A stretch of DNA of 6,606 bases from contig CAYWHE010000226.1 of assembly GCA_964458125.1 (NCBI GenBank), forward strand, positions 1 to 6,606, written 5' to 3'. Under the pieces are notes generated by a model. It ran no database searches. It saw only the letters and a list, made by a program, of their open reading frames with translations, and was not told where the DNA came from. The first letter of the stretch is position 1; every line of letters starts with the position of its first letter. Origin of the DNA: CAYWHE01 sp964458125 (lineage in GTDB: Bacteria > Bacteroidota > Bacteroidia > AKYH767-A > OLB10). The position numbers were made by a program, and so were the translations under genes. Below, one piece after another: positions 1 to 6,564 of the stretch.

Positions 1-942
1 GGCATCATAACATACCTGAACGGCTTCCGCCATCCCATTTCTGCTGACGAAGACCTTCTGTCCCCTCAGTTCAGGTATGAGCGACTGTGTTGGTACCATC
101 AGGGCATCCTGGATACGGTTCATCAGCAGTTCAATCCGGGCAAAGGAGCCGGGCAGCAACAATCCGTCCTTGTTTTCGCAGCGGCCGCGCAGGGCCAGGG
201 TCCGCGTAACGGGGTCTATACGTGGTTCTATGGCGTAAATAACGGCGGTAAAAACCTTCCCGGAGCCGGGAACTTCAAAATTGACCCGGTCGTTCAGGCG
301 CACCTGGGAAGCATACTTCTCCGGGACTGAAAAATCGATTTTGATGGGATCGGTCTGCTGCAGGGAGGCGATGTGCGTGGAGGTATTGACAAAACTTCCT
401 TCGCTGATATTTTTCAGTCCGATCCGGCCGCTGAAAGGAGCGGTGATACTTGTTTTTGCCAGCTGGGCCTGCGCCAATTCAATATCGGCCCGCAGGCTGT
501 TGACCTTGTTCAGCGCGATGTCGTAATCTTCCTGGCTAACCCCGTTAATGGCAAGAAGTTTTTTCTGACGGGATTCCATGTCACTCGACAATTCAAGTTG
601 CAGGTTCAGTTTTCTGAGCTGGGCCCTTAATTCGTCATCATTGATTTTAACCAGCAGTTCACCTTTTTTTGCCAGGCCGCCTTCTTTAAAAAAAATCTTT
701 TCAATACGTCCCGGAACTTCGGGCATGATGATGACCTCTTCATTGCTGAGCAGGGTACCGCTGGCGTTAAGCGTATTATCCAGTGTACGCGGTTGCAGCA
801 CCCGTATGGTTACGGGGAACTTCTGTCCTTTTCCGCCAGAACCCTGAACGGAAGGGGTTTCTTTACCCAGGAACAGAAATTTTATCGCCAGTAACACGGC
901 AACCAGCAGGAGAATAATCAAAAAAGTGCGTGACAACTTCAT
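1..942 (-). CDS. RND efflux pump periplasmic adaptor (membrane fusion protein), C-terminus cut by window edge
   Basis: This frame is open for 314 codons from ATG 942-940 to the left edge, with no stop, so the C-terminus is missing. Family adaptors usually have about 350-400 residues, so some 40-80 are probably lost. Residues 7-25 form an uncleaved-looking N-terminal membrane anchor. Residues 60-105 form the first lipoyl-like half (EVPGRIEKIFFKEGG). Residues 103-163 form a short helical hairpin, and 164-184 the second lipoyl half with the typical TSITAPFSGRIG. A beta-barrel follows (about 198-275, with DPVTRTLALRG), then the start of the membrane-proximal domain (MVPTQSLIPE). By family knowledge, such proteins link an inner-membrane RND pump to an outer-membrane channel in the periplasm. 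The short hairpin fits MdtA/AcrA-type adaptors better than MacA or HlyD. The pump gene would be expected beyond the left edge. The start lies 18 bases after a likely -7 box and has no Shine-Dalgarno. The substrate cannot be told. Confidence 0.9.
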   Translation of the reverse strand, partial: MKLSRTFLIILLLVAVLLAIKFLFLGKETPSVQGSGGKGQKFPVTIRVLQPRTLDNTLNASGTLLSNEEVIIMPEVPGRIEKIFFKEGGLAKKGELLVKINDDELRAQLRKLNLQLELSSDMESRQKKLLAINGVSQEDYDIALNKVNSLRADIELAQAQLAKTSITAPFSGRIGLKNISEGSFVNTSTHIASLQQTDPIKIDFSVPEKYASQVRLNDRVNFEVPGSGKVFTAVIYAIEPRIDPVTRTLALRGRCENKDGLLLPGSFARIELLMNRIQDALMVPTQSLIPELRGQKVFVSRNGMAEAVQVCYDA

Positions 943-966
943 AAATAAATTAGCTGATAAACGAGG

Positions 967-974
967 CAAAAGTA
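967..974 (-). promoter_or_regulatory. Likely -7 promoter box for the efflux adaptor
   Basis: Read on the minus strand this is TACTTTTG, an exact match to the Bacteroidota TAnnTTTG -7 element. It lies 24 bases before the adaptor ATG, which would leave a leader of roughly 15-20 bases. I see no clear TTTG -33 box 17-23 bases upstream, so this rests on the -7 box and its position. Confidence 0.4.
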
Positions 975-1088
975 AGGATTAATACTGAATCTTATAGGGT
1001 TCAGGAACCAGGTTTGGGAAAGACCAACGGGGTAAGAACAAGAGTGGTCCTTAAAAGTTTTGTTCCAGTTAAGGAGTCAGTAAAGGCG

Positions 1089-1142
1089 GCCGCAAAGCTT
1101 CCCTTTGCTAATTGAACCGATCCTTTTCATTACCTTTGCGGC
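1089..1142. repeat. 9-bp perfect inverted repeat spanning the rimO promoter
   Basis: GCCGCAAAG at 1089-1097 is the exact reverse complement of CTTTGCGGC at 1134-1142. The right arm overlaps the -7 box, and a further CTTTGC at 1103-1108 overlaps the -33 box. The arms are 36 bases apart. This could be an operator for a dimeric regulator or simply a chance similarity of promoter-like sequence. The repeat is certain; a role is not. Confidence 0.5.
1104..1138 (+). promoter_or_regulatory. Likely rimO promoter (-33 TTTG, -7 TACCTTTG)
   Basis: TTTG at 1104-1107 is followed after 23 bases by TACCTTTG at 1131-1138. This fits the Bacteroidota pattern TTG, 17-23 bases, TAnnTTTG, at the long end of the spacing range. 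Transcription would start near 1145, leaving a leader of about 100 bases before the rimO ATG. Both boxes fall within the inverted-repeat cluster at 1089-1142. Confidence 0.5.
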
Positions 1143-1245
1143 TTCTGAAAAGCATAGTTTTTTGAAACCACGCTGTATTTGAAATCCCATAAAGATTTCC
1201 ATTCAGATCAGAATTCTTCCAAAAACCACATGATTCATTGCATTC

Positions 1246-2559
1246 ATGCGCACCAAATCAAGAAAGGCCTATAAGATAAATGTAGTCACCCTGGGATGCT
1301 CCAAAAACCTGGTGGATTCCGAAGTACTTATGGGGCAACTGCGCGCCGGAAATATTGCGGTTTCGCATGAATCAACTGTTGAAGATGCCAATATTGTCGT
1401 GATCAATACCTGTGGTTTTATTGACAATGCCAAACAGGAATCCATTGATGCGATTTTACATTATGCCGGACAGAAGCAGGAAGGCAAAATTGACCGGTTG
1501 ATTGTGACCGGTTGTTTGTCGGAGCGCTACAAGCCGGAACTGGAAAAGGAAATTCCCGACGTGGATGAATTTTTTGGCACCCGCGACCTGCCCCGCTTAC
1601 TCCAGACACTTGGAGCCGATTACAGGCATGAACTGGTTGGGGAACGACTGATCACAACTCCGGTTCATTATGCGTACCTGAAAATTTCAGAAGGTTGTGA
1701 CCGGCCCTGTTCCTTTTGCGCCATTCCGCTGATGAGGGGAAAACACATCTCCAGGCCAATGGAAGAAATTGTATCTGAGGCCCGCAAACTGGCTTCAAGG
1801 GGTACTAAGGAACTGCTGCTTATTGCCCAGGATTCGACTTATTATGGACTTGATATTTACAAAGGAAGGAAACTGAGCGAATTACTCTTCCGCCTGTCGG
1901 ACGTGGAAGGCATAGAATGGATACGTTTGCATTATGCATTCCCGGGTGGATTTCCGCTGGATGTGCTGGATGTGATACGTGAAAGAAGCAACATTTGCAA
2001 ATACCTCGACATGCCCCTGCAGCATATCAGTGATCCCTTGTTAGTCAGCATGCGCAGGGGGACTACCCGGGAAAAAACCATCGGCCTGATTGACACCATC
2101 CGGGAAAAAGTACCCGGAATAGCCCTGCGAACCACCCTGATAACCGGTTACCCGGGAGAAACGGAAAAGGACCAGGACGAACTGTTGAGTTTTGTGGAAC
2201 AAACACGTTTCGACAGGCTGGGTGTGTTCACCTATTCTCATGAAGAAAATACCCGTGCTTACCTGCTTCAGGATGACGTACCGGCCGCGATTAAACAGGA
2301 ACGGGCCGGAGCCATAATGGCTTTGCAGGAGCGAATTTCTTCGGAAATCAATCGGACGAAGACAGGCAAGGTCTTCAAGGTTATGGTGGACCGGAAGGAA
2401 GGCCGCTATTTTATTGGACGTACCGAATCCGACTCGCCGGAGGTGGATAATGAAGTACTGATCGAGTCAAACAATCAGTATATACGTATTGGTGATTTCA
2501 CGAACGTCCGGATCACAGGCTCGGAAGCCTTTGATTTGACTGGTGAAGTGGTGGAGTGA
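1246..2559 (+). CDS. rimO: Ribosomal protein S12 methylthiotransferase RimO
   Basis: RimO is a cytoplasmic radical-SAM enzyme that adds a methylthio group to the beta carbon of a conserved aspartate in ribosomal protein S12, using two 4Fe-4S clusters. The 437-residue product is full length for the family. The N-terminal methylthiotransferase domain (about 10-135) carries the three cluster cysteines C18 (TLGCSKN), C56 (NTCGF) and C90 (TGCLSERY). The radical-SAM domain follows, with its CxxxCxxC motif at C151, C155 and C158 (EGCDRPCSFC). MPLQHISD and TLITGYPGE are family-typical strands, and a TRAM RNA-binding-like domain ends the protein (about 370-437). SHEENT near 331 and the close fit to the start of other Bacteroidota RimO proteins favour RimO over the tRNA enzyme MiaB. 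ATG 1246 leaves ten residues before the first conserved strand. Another ATG at 1230 is out of frame. No Shine-Dalgarno is seen. Confidence 0.96.
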   Translation: MRTKSRKAYKINVVTLGCSKNLVDSEVLMGQLRAGNIAVSHESTVEDANIVVINTCGFIDNAKQESIDAILHYAGQKQEGKIDRLIVTGCLSERYKPELEKEIPDVDEFFGTRDLPRLLQTLGADYRHELVGERLITTPVHYAYLKISEGCDRPCSFCAIPLMRGKHISRPMEEIVSEARKLASRGTKELLLIAQDSTYYGLDIYKGRKLSELLFRLSDVEGIEWIRLHYAFPGGFPLDVLDVIRERSNICKYLDMPLQHISDPLLVSMRRGTTREKTIGLIDTIREKVPGIALRTTLITGYPGETEKDQDELLSFVEQTRFDRLGVFTYSHEENTRAYLLQDDVPAAIKQERAGAIMALQERISSEINRTKTGKVFKVMVDRKEGRYFIGRTESDSPEVDNEVLIESNNQYIRIGDFTNVRITGSEAFDLTGEVVE

Positions 2560-2613
2560 AAACGATTGAATGGCGGTTCGCCTGACCCGGTTGTTTTTCC
2601 TTTGTTGTTTGCT

Positions 2614-2644
2614 GGTTAACGGGAGGAGGGAAGCGCGGTTAACC
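2614..2644 (+). terminator. Possible terminator hairpin after rimO
   Basis: GGTTAAC at 2614-2620 pairs perfectly with GTTAACC at 2638-2644 across a 17-base loop. A short broken T-run (TTGTTTT, 2648-2654) follows. It lies 55 bases after the rimO stop. The stem is only 7 bp, half of it A/T, and the T-run is weak, so termination here is uncertain. Confidence 0.25.
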
Positions 2645-2979
2645 GAATTGTTTTCGCTCATGTTACGCCTGACCGGTAAATCATTACTGCAGCATCGCCT
2701 TCAGGCACTTTTATGACTTTTTTTATTCTGCTGATGCGAAAATCTGGCAATCCTTCCGTGTTACTTCCTTTGATAAACCTGTAGTCGGAATTTTCTTCAG
2801 GCGGTTGAAAGACTCACCGAATGAACTGGAACAGGCCTTCTGAATAATAAAGGATGAACCACATTTCATGCTTACAAATTTAAAATCATCTCCCTTTACC
2901 TTCTCGCTCCGGGAATGGAAATGAATTTTCGTCAACATCCTAAATCATCCGTGAATGACCATCGTATCCCGTCTTCCCC

Positions 2980-2987
2980 TATCTTTG
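2980..2987 (+). promoter_or_regulatory. Likely -7 promoter box for the ABC exporter
   Basis: TATCTTTG matches the Bacteroidota TAnnTTTG -7 element exactly and lies 35 bases before the exporter ATG, giving a leader of about 28 bases. No clear TTG -33 element lies 17-23 bases upstream. Confidence 0.45.
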
Positions 2988-3022
2988 ACACCGGGTTAGG
3001 ACTCTAACCATAAATTATAAGT

Positions 3023-4801
3023 ATGACTGCCACAACCGTCAGCGGGAGCGCTTTTGATTTTTCAATTCTGAAACGGATTTTCGGATTTGTAAAGCCCTAT
3101 CGTTCCGTTTTTTTAATGACGTTCTGGCTCACCATCATCATTGCCATTCTCAGCCCCCTTCGGCCCTGGCTGATTCAATACACGCTGGATAACCACGTGA
3201 TGAGCGGAAATAAAACCATGCTGTTATATATGATCCTGTTGATGACGGGATTGTTATTGCTGCAATCGCTGTTCCAGTATTCCTATGCTTACCAGACCAA
3301 CAGGCTGGGTTTGCTGGTGGTGAAGGACATGCGTGAAAAATTGTTTCATCGACTGGTGCATTTCAGGCTGGGCTATTTCGACCGCACTCCGGTTGGCACA
3401 CCGGTCACCCGGCTGGTTTCCGATATGGAAACGGTGGCTGATATTTTTTCCGATGGCCTGCTTCTCATCATTGGCGATTTGCTTCAGCTGGCTGCCATCA
3501 TTGCGGTCATGTTTTATGCCGACTGGCGTCTTGCTTTGATTTCCCTCAGCACCATTCCCTTTCTTTTCATCGCCACCCGGATTTTTCAGAAAAAAATCAA
3601 GGATACTTTCAAAGATGTCAGGACCCGTGTGGCGGAGCTCAATAATTTTGTGCAGGAACACCTTACCGGTGTCCGCATTACACAGGTATTTAACCGGGAA
3701 GAAGTGGAAATGAAAAAATTTGACCGGATCAATGCGCTGCACCGGGATGCCAATATACGTTCGGTTTGGTATTACAGTATTTTTTTTCCGGTGGTTGAGA
3801 TTCTCTCCGCCATGTCCATCGGCCTGATCGTATGGTGGGGAGCGCACGGTGTGATGAAGGAGGAGGTGACCTTTGGCAACCTGGTGGCATTCATTATGTA
3901 TATCAACCTCCTGTTTCGTCCCATACGCGAACTGGCCGATAAGTTCAACACCCTGCAGATGGGTATGGTGAGTTCGGAAAGGATTTTTAAACTCATGGAC
4001 CAGGATGAACAGGAACCTGTTTCTAAAAACCAGTCGGGATCTGATATTAACCGGGGGGATATTGTTTTTGAGAAGGTATGGTTCTCCTATCATGCCGAAG
4101 ACTGGATATTGAAGAACGTCAGTTTCCGCGTGGAACCGGGGCGGACACTGGCACTCGTCGGAGCTACCGGGGCCGGGAAAAGCACGATCATCAACCTGCT
4201 CAACCGGTTTTATGAAATTCAAAAAGGGCGAATCCTGGTTGATGGCATTGATATCCGGGATTACCCGGCAGAAGTGCTTCGGAAAAGAGTAGCCGTGGTT
4301 TTACAGGATGTTTTTTTATTTTCCGATACCATCTTCAACAATATAACTCTTTATGATGCTTCCATTTCCCGGAAGGATGTCGAGGACGCGGTACGCCAGG
4401 TGGAGGCCGACCGCTTTATCGGTCATCTCCCCGGAGGACTGGATTTCAATGTTCAGGAAAGAGGCAGCATTTTATCACTTGGACAACGCCAACTGATCTC
4501 CTTTATCCGGGCTTATGTGCATCAGCCCAAAATACTGGTGCTGGATGAGGCCACCTCTTCCATTGATGCCGAATCCGAAGAACTGATTACCAAAGCCACG
4601 CGAACGCTGACCAGCAACCGGACTTCCATCGTTATTGCCCATCGCCTGTCAACAGTGCAAAATGCGAATGAAATACTGGTGCTGGATCACGGTGAAGTGA
4701 TGGAAAGGGGTACTCATCGTGAACTCCTGAAACAAAACGGGCTTTACCGCAACCTGTATGAAATACAGTTTAAGGGAATGGAAGTGGCTGAAGGATACTG
4801 A
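3023..4801 (+). CDS. ABC exporter, fused transmembrane and ATPase domains (MsbA/multidrug type)
   Basis: This 592-residue inner-membrane half-transporter would work as a dimer, exporting a lipid, drug or peptide with energy from ATP. The membrane domain (about 15-320) has six hydrophobic segments, near 28-52, 66-86, 142-164, 168-188, 253-273 and 284-300. The ATPase domain (about 345-585) is complete: aromatic A-loop Y356, Walker A GATGAGKS 380-387 with K386, Q-loop Q428, signature LSLGQ 484-488, Walker B ILVLDE 504-509 with E509, D-loop SSID 512-515 and switch H540 (IVIAHRLST). All catalytic residues are present, so it should be active. The signature has Leu where LSGGQ has Gly, a position that varies in this family. 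No second half-transporter gene is next to it, which favours a homodimer. The substrate cannot be inferred. Gaps of 463 and 173 bases on either side suggest a single-gene unit. A long open frame on the opposite strand (4222-3254) is a shadow of this gene. Confidence 0.93.
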   Translation: MTATTVSGSAFDFSILKRIFGFVKPYRSVFLMTFWLTIIIAILSPLRPWLIQYTLDNHVMSGNKTMLLYMILLMTGLLLLQSLFQYSYAYQTNRLGLLVVKDMREKLFHRLVHFRLGYFDRTPVGTPVTRLVSDMETVADIFSDGLLLIIGDLLQLAAIIAVMFYADWRLALISLSTIPFLFIATRIFQKKIKDTFKDVRTRVAELNNFVQEHLTGVRITQVFNREEVEMKKFDRINALHRDANIRSVWYYSIFFPVVEILSAMSIGLIVWWGAHGVMKEEVTFGNLVAFIMYINLLFRPIRELADKFNTLQMGMVSSERIFKLMDQDEQEPVSKNQSGSDINRGDIVFEKVWFSYHAEDWILKNVSFRVEPGRTLALVGATGAGKSTIINLLNRFYEIQKGRILVDGIDIRDYPAEVLRKRVAVVLQDVFLFSDTIFNNITLYDASISRKDVEDAVRQVEADRFIGHLPGGLDFNVQERGSILSLGQRQLISFIRAYVHQPKILVLDEATSSIDAESEELITKATRTLTSNRTSIVIAHRLSTVQNANEILVLDHGEVMERGTHRELLKQNGLYRNLYEIQFKGMEVAEGY

Positions 4802-4936
4802 TTGCACGGGCGGGCTACCGGACTGGCAATCACAGGTAATTCAACAGGAAAATCCTTCCTGGCAGGCTCACATCCATTCCGTAAGCAATTTTTTTCCAAT
4901 GTTTTCAACAAACGGTTTCATCAAAGGTATTCTGAC

Positions 4937-4944
4937 TAATTTTG
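4937..4944 (+). promoter_or_regulatory. Likely -7 promoter box for the transketolase C-half
   Basis: TAATTTTG matches TAnnTTTG and lies 30 bases before ATG 4975. TTTC at 4916-4919 could be a degraded -33 box, at 17 bases spacing. Transcription from here would start near 4951, downstream of the alternative TTG start at 4942, which supports ATG 4975. Confidence 0.42.
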
Positions 4945-4974
4945 TTATCCGGAAGGCCAAATCCCTTTACTGCC

Positions 4975-5958
4975 ATGAAGAAATACACGTTTACTGAAAA
5001 AAAGGACACCCGTAGCGGCTTTGGAGCTGGATTACTGGAGCTGGGCCGCACCAACCCTGATGTGGTGGCCCTGTGTGCCGACCTGACAGGCTCCCTGAAA
5101 ATGGACGCTTTTGCCAAAGAATTCCCGGAACGTTTCTTTCAAACAGGTATAGCCGAAGCCAATATGATGGGAATTGCAGCTGGTATGACCATCGGGGGTA
5201 AGATTCCGTTTACCGGTACCTTTGCCAACTTTTCCACAGGCCGTGTCTATGATCAGATCCGTCAATCCATAGCCTATTCTGAAAAAAACGTTAAGATTTG
5301 TGCGTCCCATGCCGGTCTGACCCTGGGCGAGGACGGGGCTACTCACCAGATTCTCGAAGACATCGGTCTGATGCGCATGCTCCCGGGCATGGTGGTGATC
5401 AATACGTGTGATTATAACCAGACCAGGGCGGCCACCCTGGCGATTGCCAGGCATATGGGCCCTGTTTACCTGCGGTTTGGCAGGCCTTCCGTTCCTGTCT
5501 TTACGCCAACCGACCAGGTTTTTGAAATCGGGAAAGCCATTCTGATCAATGAAGGCAGCGAGGTCAGTATCTTTGCCACAGGGCACCTGGTATGGAAAGC
5601 CATTGAAGCCGGAGAACTGCTGTCGGCAAAAGGCATTGATGCCGAAATAATCAACATACACACCATTAAACCTTTGGACCTTCAGGCTGTCCTAAAATCC
5701 GTTGAAAAAACAAGGTGTGTGGTAACGGCTGAAGAGCATCAGGTTTTTGGCGGATTGGGGGAATGCATTGCCGGTATACTGGCTGGACGATTACCCGTTC
5801 CGGTTGAAATGGTTGCCGTTCAGGACCGTTTTGGAGAAAGCGGCACTCCCGATCAGTTGATGGAAAAATACGGGCTCACGGCTGCGAACATTGCCGCCGC
5901 CGCCGAAAAGGTCATTGCCCGCAAGCATGCCCTGGCCGGAGCTTCCCATGTTTCCTGA
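4975..5958 (+). CDS. Transketolase, C-terminal subunit (split form)
   Basis: Transketolase moves two-carbon ketol units between sugar phosphates in the non-oxidative pentose phosphate pathway, using thiamine diphosphate, in the cytoplasm. This 327-residue protein has only the pyrimidine-binding and C-terminal domains. The catalytic glutamate is E61 in GIAEANMMGIAAG. The active-site loop SHAGLTLGEDGATHQ (111-125) contains H124. RFGRPS (167-172) and the C-terminal domain (about 185-315) follow, with EEHQVFGGLGE and FGESGTPDQLMEKYG. The half that binds the diphosphate and metal is absent and must come from another protein. Split transketolases are well known, normally with the two halves adjacent; here the upstream neighbour is an ABC exporter. 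I chose ATG 4975 (MKKYTFTEKKDTRSG) over TTG 4942, because the extra eleven residues are not family-like and TTG overlaps the promoter box. A DXS or pyruvate dehydrogenase beta subunit is less likely given the transketolase-like LGEDGATHQ loop. Confidence 0.92.
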   Translation: MKKYTFTEKKDTRSGFGAGLLELGRTNPDVVALCADLTGSLKMDAFAKEFPERFFQTGIAEANMMGIAAGMTIGGKIPFTGTFANFSTGRVYDQIRQSIAYSEKNVKICASHAGLTLGEDGATHQILEDIGLMRMLPGMVVINTCDYNQTRAATLAIARHMGPVYLRFGRPSVPVFTPTDQVFEIGKAILINEGSEVSIFATGHLVWKAIEAGELLSAKGIDAEIINIHTIKPLDLQAVLKSVEKTRCVVTAEEHQVFGGLGECIAGILAGRLPVPVEMVAVQDRFGESGTPDQLMEKYGLTAANIAAAAEKVIARKHALAGASHVS

Positions 5959-6000
5959 CGAAAGCTGACGGCGGAGGGACCAACCTGTTTTTTAACCTCA

Positions 6001-6013
6001 TGGAACACCTCCT
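6001..6013 (+). other. 13-base match to the 16S rRNA 3' end, directly before the sigma factor start
   Basis: TGGAACACCTCCT ends two bases before the sigma factor ATG. As I recall it, the Bacteroidota 16S rRNA 3' end reads CTGGAACACCTCCTTTCT, so the match includes the anti-Shine-Dalgarno core. This is the opposite sense to a ribosome binding site. GGAGG at 5973-5977 could pair with CCTCC at 6008-6012 in the mRNA. Function unknown, and chance is possible. Confidence 0.3.
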
Positions 6014-6015
6014 CT

Positions 6016-6564
6016 ATGGCCGAACTCACGGATAAAGAACTGCTGGATCAATTCCGGAATGAAAATACCCGCCATTATGCCTTTAATCTCCTGGTGAGGA
6101 AATACCAGCAGAAAATTTATTACCTCATCCGCCGTATGGTTATCGATCATGACGATGCCAGTGATTTGACTCAAAACACCTTTATTAAAATATGGAAGGG
6201 TTTGGATAATTTCCGGGAAGATTCACAACTTTATACCTGGATTTACCGAATTGCCACCAATGAATCTTTGACCTTCCTGAAACAGAAGAGGACCCGGTTC
6301 TTTATTCCCCTTGGAGATGTGGAATATGAGCTGACCTCAAAACTGGATTATGATCCCAACTTCACGGGTGACAAACTGGAGCGGAAACTTCAACAGGCCA
6401 TTCTGACCCTTCCTGAAAAGCAAAGACTTGTGTTTAACCTTCGTTATTATGATAATATGAAGTATGAAGAAATGTCAAAGTCCCTGGGGGTTACAGAAGG
6501 CGCCTTAAAAGCTTCTTATCATCATGCGGTTAAAAAGATTGAGAAATACATGTCCGGGGTTTAA
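6016..6564 (+). CDS. RNA polymerase sigma factor, sigma-70 family, ECF type
   Basis: This 182-residue protein has the two-domain plan of ECF sigma factors, which direct RNA polymerase to a dedicated promoter set. Sigma region 2 (about 23-92) has the core-binding helix DASDLTQNTFIKIW (47-60) and the -10 recognition and melting part LYTWIYRIATNESLTFLKQ (72-90). A linker follows (about 93-119). Sigma region 4 (about 120-178) holds LPEKQRLVFNLRYYDNMKYEEMSKSLGV and the helix-turn-helix recognition helix VTEGALKASYHHAVKKI. There is no region 1.1 or 3, and no extra C-terminal domain. It starts 57 bases after the transketolase half with no TAnnTTTG box between, so read-through is likely. No anti-sigma factor is visible; one would be expected just past the right edge if the pair is linked. 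The regulon cannot be inferred. ATG 6016 is the first in-frame start; ATG 6000 is out of frame. Confidence 0.95.
   Translation: MAELTDKELLDQFRNENTRHYAFNLLVRKYQQKIYYLIRRMVIDHDDASDLTQNTFIKIWKGLDNFREDSQLYTWIYRIATNESLTFLKQKRTRFFIPLGDVEYELTSKLDYDPNFTGDKLERKLQQAILTLPEKQRLVFNLRYYDNMKYEEMSKSLGVTEGALKASYHHAVKKIEKYMSGV

Larger units (their letters stand above)
943..1245. other. Divergent intergenic region between efflux adaptor and rimO
   Basis: These 303 bases separate two genes transcribed away from each other. They hold a likely promoter for each gene and no convincing coding region. Small inverted repeats are visible: TCCTTAA at 1048-1054 with TTAAGGA at 1069-1075; GCAAAG at 1092-1097 with CTTTGC at 1103-1108; and GAAATC at 1181-1186 with GATTTC at 1194-1199. 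The last would fall in the rimO leader if transcription starts near 1145. None has a known function that I recognise. Confidence 0.7.
2560..3022. other. 463-base gap between rimO and the ABC exporter, no confident gene
   Basis: I find no recognisable gene on either strand. Near the left end are a tight GGCG-GTT-CGCC hairpin (2572-2582) and the possible terminator. Near the right end is a promoter box for the exporter. A plus-strand frame open over about 2675-2833 reads like protein (for example VGIFFRRLKDSPNELEQAF) but has no ATG and is followed by further stops. A minus-strand 71-codon frame (2938-2723) overlaps it. Neither resembles a family I know. The stretch could hold a decayed gene, a small RNA or only leader sequence. 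Confidence 0.6.

Noticed and set aside
281..847. Three short plus-strand open frames
   Set aside because: They are antisense to the adaptor frame at 942-1, which has clear lipoyl and beta-barrel motifs and accounts for the region.
1086..1100. NotI-like GCGGCCGC beside HindIII-like AAGCTT, suggesting a cloning-vector junction
   Set aside because: The spacing does not match a vector polylinker that I know, native-looking promoter sequence continues on both sides, and another GCGGCCGC occurs inside the adaptor gene.
2660..2716. 18-codon plus-strand ORF in the rimO-exporter gap
   Set aside because: It has no supporting start context, no -7 box in front and no resemblance to a known peptide.
3254..4222. 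322-codon open frame on the minus strand
   Set aside because: It lies wholly inside the ABC exporter, is rich in His, Pro and Asn, has no recognisable domain, and the plus-strand protein has every ABC motif.
4845..4861. CAGGAA-AATCC-TTCCTG hairpin after the exporter as a terminator
   Set aside because: The stem is only 6 bp, and the nearest T-run (4889-4895) is 27 bases further on, too far for an intrinsic terminator.
4942..4974. TTG start extending the transketolase half by eleven residues
   Set aside because: It overlaps the likely -7 box and adds residues not seen in the family; ATG 4975 gives the typical N-terminus.
5568..5575. TATCTTTG inside the transketolase gene as a sigma factor promoter
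   Set aside because: It is more than 400 bases before the sigma factor start and inside a conserved coding region; a chance match is more likely.
5032..5661. 209-codon open frame on the minus strand
   Set aside because: It is an antisense shadow of the transketolase half, with no family resemblance.
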